Below, piece after piece: positions 3,611 to 5,565 of a stretch of 5,565 bases of DNA (within the stretch, counting starts at the first letter, position 1; the number at the start of each line of letters is the position of its first letter). The notes below the pieces were generated by a model. It did not search any database, was not told the DNA's origin, and saw only the letters and a program-made list of their open reading frames with translations. This DNA is from Euryarchaeota archaeon TMED117 (GTDB taxonomy: Archaea > Thermoplasmatota > Poseidoniia > Poseidoniales > Poseidoniaceae). A program made the translations under genes and the position numbers. The stretch spans positions 1-5,565 of the forward strand of contig NHFS02000019.1 of NCBI GenBank assembly GCA_002171315.2, written 5' to 3'.

Positions 3611-5413
3611 TCAATCCCGCTGTTGGAGCCATGCAACAACAAAGCCTGCACAAATGAGTGCAATCATGGTAGGAGCAAATGAAGGAACAAGGCCAGGAGA
3701 TGAAATGTCAGCACCCGTTACAACCATGTAGTGGTCGTTGTTAATCTCGCTATTTTCATCGATGAGGTTCGAAGGATCAATACGTAACCGCAGGTCATAT
3801 TGCCCTGTATTTGGAACAGTATAATTCCATGTTAAGGAGGTAACACCAGTGCCCAGAGAACCTGCTGGAAGGGTTTGAATTTGCATAACAGTCCATTCAG
3901 TTGTTGCACTACGATCAGCAGGAGCAGCCTCTAAACTAACTGCGACAGGGCCAGGATATATCTTGTTGGAGCGAATCTCACCGGAGATTGTAATGTTGCC
4001 AAATGTCTCTCCCGGTCGAACGACAAGTCGGTCAACATCTGTTTCGGTTATGTTCCAGTAGAGGTCGAGACCAGGCATGACTTGGAAGGCTCTTGGCTCT
4101 GTAGTCTCACTGTTTCCTGCTTCATCGACAATCGTTGCTCTTAACATGAGGTATTGTCGCGACTTTGTGGCCCAGTTTGCAAGTGCAAGATCACGGTCAA
4201 GACCAGAACCTGGCACTTCGAGCCACTGACCCGAGAGGTCTGGAGTCAAGCCTACGCCGTTTAGGTCAAATCCATATTGCAATGAGATCTCACTCTCATC
4301 AATACCAGAGAGTAAATCATATGCTGCAAAAGAAATGTTTGCCTGACCAATTAAATCTGTCGTCAGTGGATCGACAGTCCAGCCTACCATTTCAGGGATG
4401 GTGGTATCGACTTGCACAGTTGCAGTAATTATGTTTCCAACATTTCCAACGTTGTCAGTTGCTCGTAATTCAAGAGTATGATTTCCTTCTTCTAAGGTAA
4501 TCGTATGCGTATTTGTAGTGATGGTGGCCCATGCTCCAGAATCAATTTTTAACTCAACGATATCAACGCCCGAGCCGGTTCCATCATTGGCTCCATCCAA
4601 TATGCCTGATAGTTCTACGTCAGTAGAGGATTGCCATGTTGATCCGCTTCCAACTACAATCGAGGACATGGTTGGTCCAGTTCGGTCAATGCCCATGAAT
4701 AACGTCGAAGTGTTACTTAATCCAGAATCATCGTAAACAGTAAGTCGAGGGTTCCAAGTCCCTTCAGAAAAACTTCCAGTCGACCAGTCCCAGCCATATG
4801 CAAGACTGGTAGGCCCATCTGTAGATGGCGCCCCTGGTCCTGGGACATTTTGTAAGGTTGCCCGATCAAAATCATCATCAGAAACACCGTATCTAAATTC
4901 TAACGTTCCAGTTTCTGCGATTCCAAACCATGCCCTATCGGTGCTGCTTACTCCAGTTCCAACATCCGGAGAGAGTACAGTAAATGCCGTGATGTCTGGA
5001 ATGTGATTATCGATCGTAAATTCTCCTGTTGTGGTAACTGTCGAGTCATCAACGTCGGTATCCCAGCCAGTTGCTCGCATTGTGTAGGTACCGTTTGCAA
5101 CTGATGTTGAATCGAAATTAAACAGCCAAGGCGAGCCTGTGAGGTTTGTAAGCGTAGAATAAGATCCTCCTTGTAATGCAATCTCAACCAAAATGGAATC
5201 GATTGTTCCTGTGCCTGAGATACTCAGTGTAATTGTCTTCAAACCAGTAACTGATTCGGATTGAACTGGACCATTGGAAAACGTGATGCTTGCTGCTGAG
5301 GAAGCGTGTATGACTTGTTCTTCTTCAAGATGTAATTCGTTGTGGAAATCAAGTGGAAGAATGGAAATGAGGAGGAGGGAAATGATACCGAATGCAACCG
5401 TTCTACCTCCCAT
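3611..5413 (-). CDS. Secreted or membrane-anchored surface protein with Ig-like repeats, a CARDB-like domain and a C-terminal anchor
   Basis: I do not recognise a specific function; the architecture is that of an archaeal cell-surface protein. Numbered from the ATG at 5413 (600 residues): a signal peptide MGGRTVAFGIISLLLISILP (1-20) is followed by an acidic stretch. Four beta-rich Ig-like units then cover about 40-136, 138-246, 247-339 and 340-446, separated by the recurring linkers IDNHIPDI, IDRTGPTM and VDTTIPEM. The third unit has the typical GNHTLELRATDNVGNVG strand. Residues 447-566 resemble a CARDB adhesion-like domain, ending YDLRLRIDPSN and DENSEINND. Residues 577-597 (PSFAPTMIALICAGFVVAW) form the C-terminal hydrophobic segment, followed by LQQRD. 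Eight N-glycosylation sequons (N90, 107, 234, 311, 359, 454, 473, 530) lie in the ectodomain, which has no cysteine. AGGA 5 nt upstream favours this ATG. A TTG at 5443 would add ten residues (LKGGRICRKS, with Met replacing Leu as initiator). Its partner or ligand is unknown. Confidence 0.85.
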   Translation of the reverse strand: MGGRTVAFGIISLLLISILPLDFHNELHLEEEQVIHASSAASITFSNGPVQSESVTGLKTITLSISGTGTIDSILVEIALQGGSYSTLTNLTGSPWLFNFDSTSVANGTYTMRATGWDTDVDDSTVTTTGEFTIDNHIPDITAFTVLSPDVGTGVSSTDRAWFGIAETGTLEFRYGVSDDDFDRATLQNVPGPGAPSTDGPTSLAYGWDWSTGSFSEGTWNPRLTVYDDSGLSNTSTLFMGIDRTGPTMSSIVVGSGSTWQSSTDVELSGILDGANDGTGSGVDIVELKIDSGAWATITTNTHTITLEEGNHTLELRATDNVGNVGNIITATVQVDTTIPEMVGWTVDPLTTDLIGQANISFAAYDLLSGIDESEISLQYGFDLNGVGLTPDLSGQWLEVPGSGLDRDLALANWATKSRQYLMLRATIVDEAGNSETTEPRAFQVMPGLDLYWNITETDVDRLVVRPGETFGNITISGEIRSNKIYPGPVAVSLEAAPADRSATTEWTVMQIQTLPAGSLGTGVTSLTWNYTVPNTGQYDLRLRIDPSNLIDENSEINNDHYMVVTGADISSPGLVPSFAPTMIALICAGFVVAWLQQRD

Positions 5414-5418
5414 GCTTT

Positions 5419-5422
5419 TCCT
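5419..5422 (-). promoter_or_regulatory. Probable Shine-Dalgarno for the surface-protein gene
   Basis: On the minus strand AGGA is followed by AAAGC and then the ATG at 5413, a 5-nt spacer. The match is short (4 nt), but it decides between this ATG and the TTG at 5443. The latter has a GGGGAG only 2 nt away, too close for normal initiation. A stronger GGAGGT at 5432-5437 has no start codon at a suitable distance. Confidence 0.35.
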
Positions 5423-5565
5423 ACAGATGCGACCTCCCTTCAAATCTCCCCTTCAAGCAGGAGTTTTTTTGTCAACTTTTTGCCTTCTTATGAGATGGGT
5501 TCAAGTGCTTTGCATGTCGTGGGAAAAGCATGGCAAGAAGGGCGTATGTAGTCTTCTGTGTTTTG
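5423..5565. other. Upstream flank of the surface-protein gene; no gene called
   Basis: This 143-bp stretch holds a plus-strand T7 run (5464-5470) and a T5 run (5477-5481). On the minus strand they are an A-rich stretch 50-70 nt before the surface-gene ATG. No convincing BRE/TATA pair is visible. Two fragments stay open to the right edge: a minus-strand frame ending at a TGA (5472-5474) and a plus-strand ATG at 5530. Both are too short to support as genes. Confidence 0.4.

Noticed and set aside
3585..3653. Longer start for the Dim2-like protein (ATG at 3653)
   Set aside because: The added 23 residues are Cys-rich, unlike the family, and would overlap the end of the surface-protein gene by 43 nt. 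The ATG at 3584 starts right before the first KH strand.
5414..5443. TTG at 5443 as start of the surface protein
   Set aside because: The ATG at 5413 has a spaced AGGA and gives a normal signal peptide. The TTG form is kept only as an alternative.
5464..5481. Plus-strand T7 and T5 runs as a terminator
   Set aside because: No plus-strand gene ends before them. They lie in the leader of a minus-strand gene, where they read as A-runs.
5497..5508. GGGTTCAAGTGC resembling a tRNA T-loop
   Set aside because: The flanking five bases do not pair as a T-stem and no anticodon or acceptor stem can be drawn on either strand.
5472..5564. Minus-strand open frame ending at a TGA (tail reads RHAKHLNPSHKKAKS) as the end of an upstream gene
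   Set aside because: Only 30 residues are inside the window and no family pattern is recognisable. A stop-free stretch of this length is expected by chance.
5530..5565. Plus-strand ATG giving MARRAYVVFCVL to the window edge
   Set aside because: Twelve residues with no ribosome-binding site; too little to call.
1..5565. CRISPR arrays, insertion sequences, attachment sites or a defence cluster
   Set aside because: No spaced direct repeats, transposase or recombinase frames, or terminal inverted repeats were seen. All genes belong to core or surface categories.

Overview
This window is archaeal chromosome, and it reads as a free-living planktonic euryarchaeon. It carries an archaeal/eukaryotic-type translation initiation factor 1A, a RIO1 kinase and a two-KH-domain Dim2/Pno1 protein, none of which occur together in bacteria. 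Next to them are a NuoN/FpoN-type complex I subunit and a large Ig-like surface protein with a signal peptide and a C-terminal membrane anchor. Moderate GC, very short intergenic gaps and a very acidic aIF1A tail fit marine Thermoplasmatota (Poseidoniales, Marine Group II). That placement is an inference from style and gene content; no marker phylogeny was run.

Layout. (1) Bases 2-1078, plus strand: the C-terminal 358 residues of NuoN; the true start lies left of the window. (2) 1130-1786, plus: aIF1A, a normal OB-fold factor with an unusual 83-residue tail of four polyaspartate runs, each followed by a Leu-Phe motif. (3) 1841-2836, plus: RIO1-family kinase with all catalytic motifs. These three genes are co-directional with gaps of 51 and 54 nt and may be co-transcribed. 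(4) 2838-3584, minus: Dim2/Pno1-like KH protein, convergent with rio1 and one base away from it, with an 11-bp perfect inverted repeat covering both stop codons. (5) 3611-5413, minus: a roughly 600-residue Ig-like/CARDB-like surface protein, 26 nt upstream of the KH gene and probably in the same transcript. (6) 5414-5565: the leader of the surface gene; no further gene can be called.

How they fit. aIF1A binds the A-site region of the small subunit during initiation. RIO1 and Dim2/Pno1 act in the last steps of small-subunit maturation (16S/18S 3' end processing with Nob1). The centre of the window is therefore a small-subunit maturation and initiation neighbourhood, flanked by an energy-conservation gene and an envelope gene whose functional links to it are not evident. 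The most interesting element is the aIF1A tail. Its repeated D-run plus LF modules and its C-terminal IDALFA resemble two known translation-GTPase-binding tails: the acidic C-terminus of eukaryotic eIF1A, and the LFG-ending tail of the archaeal ribosomal stalk protein.
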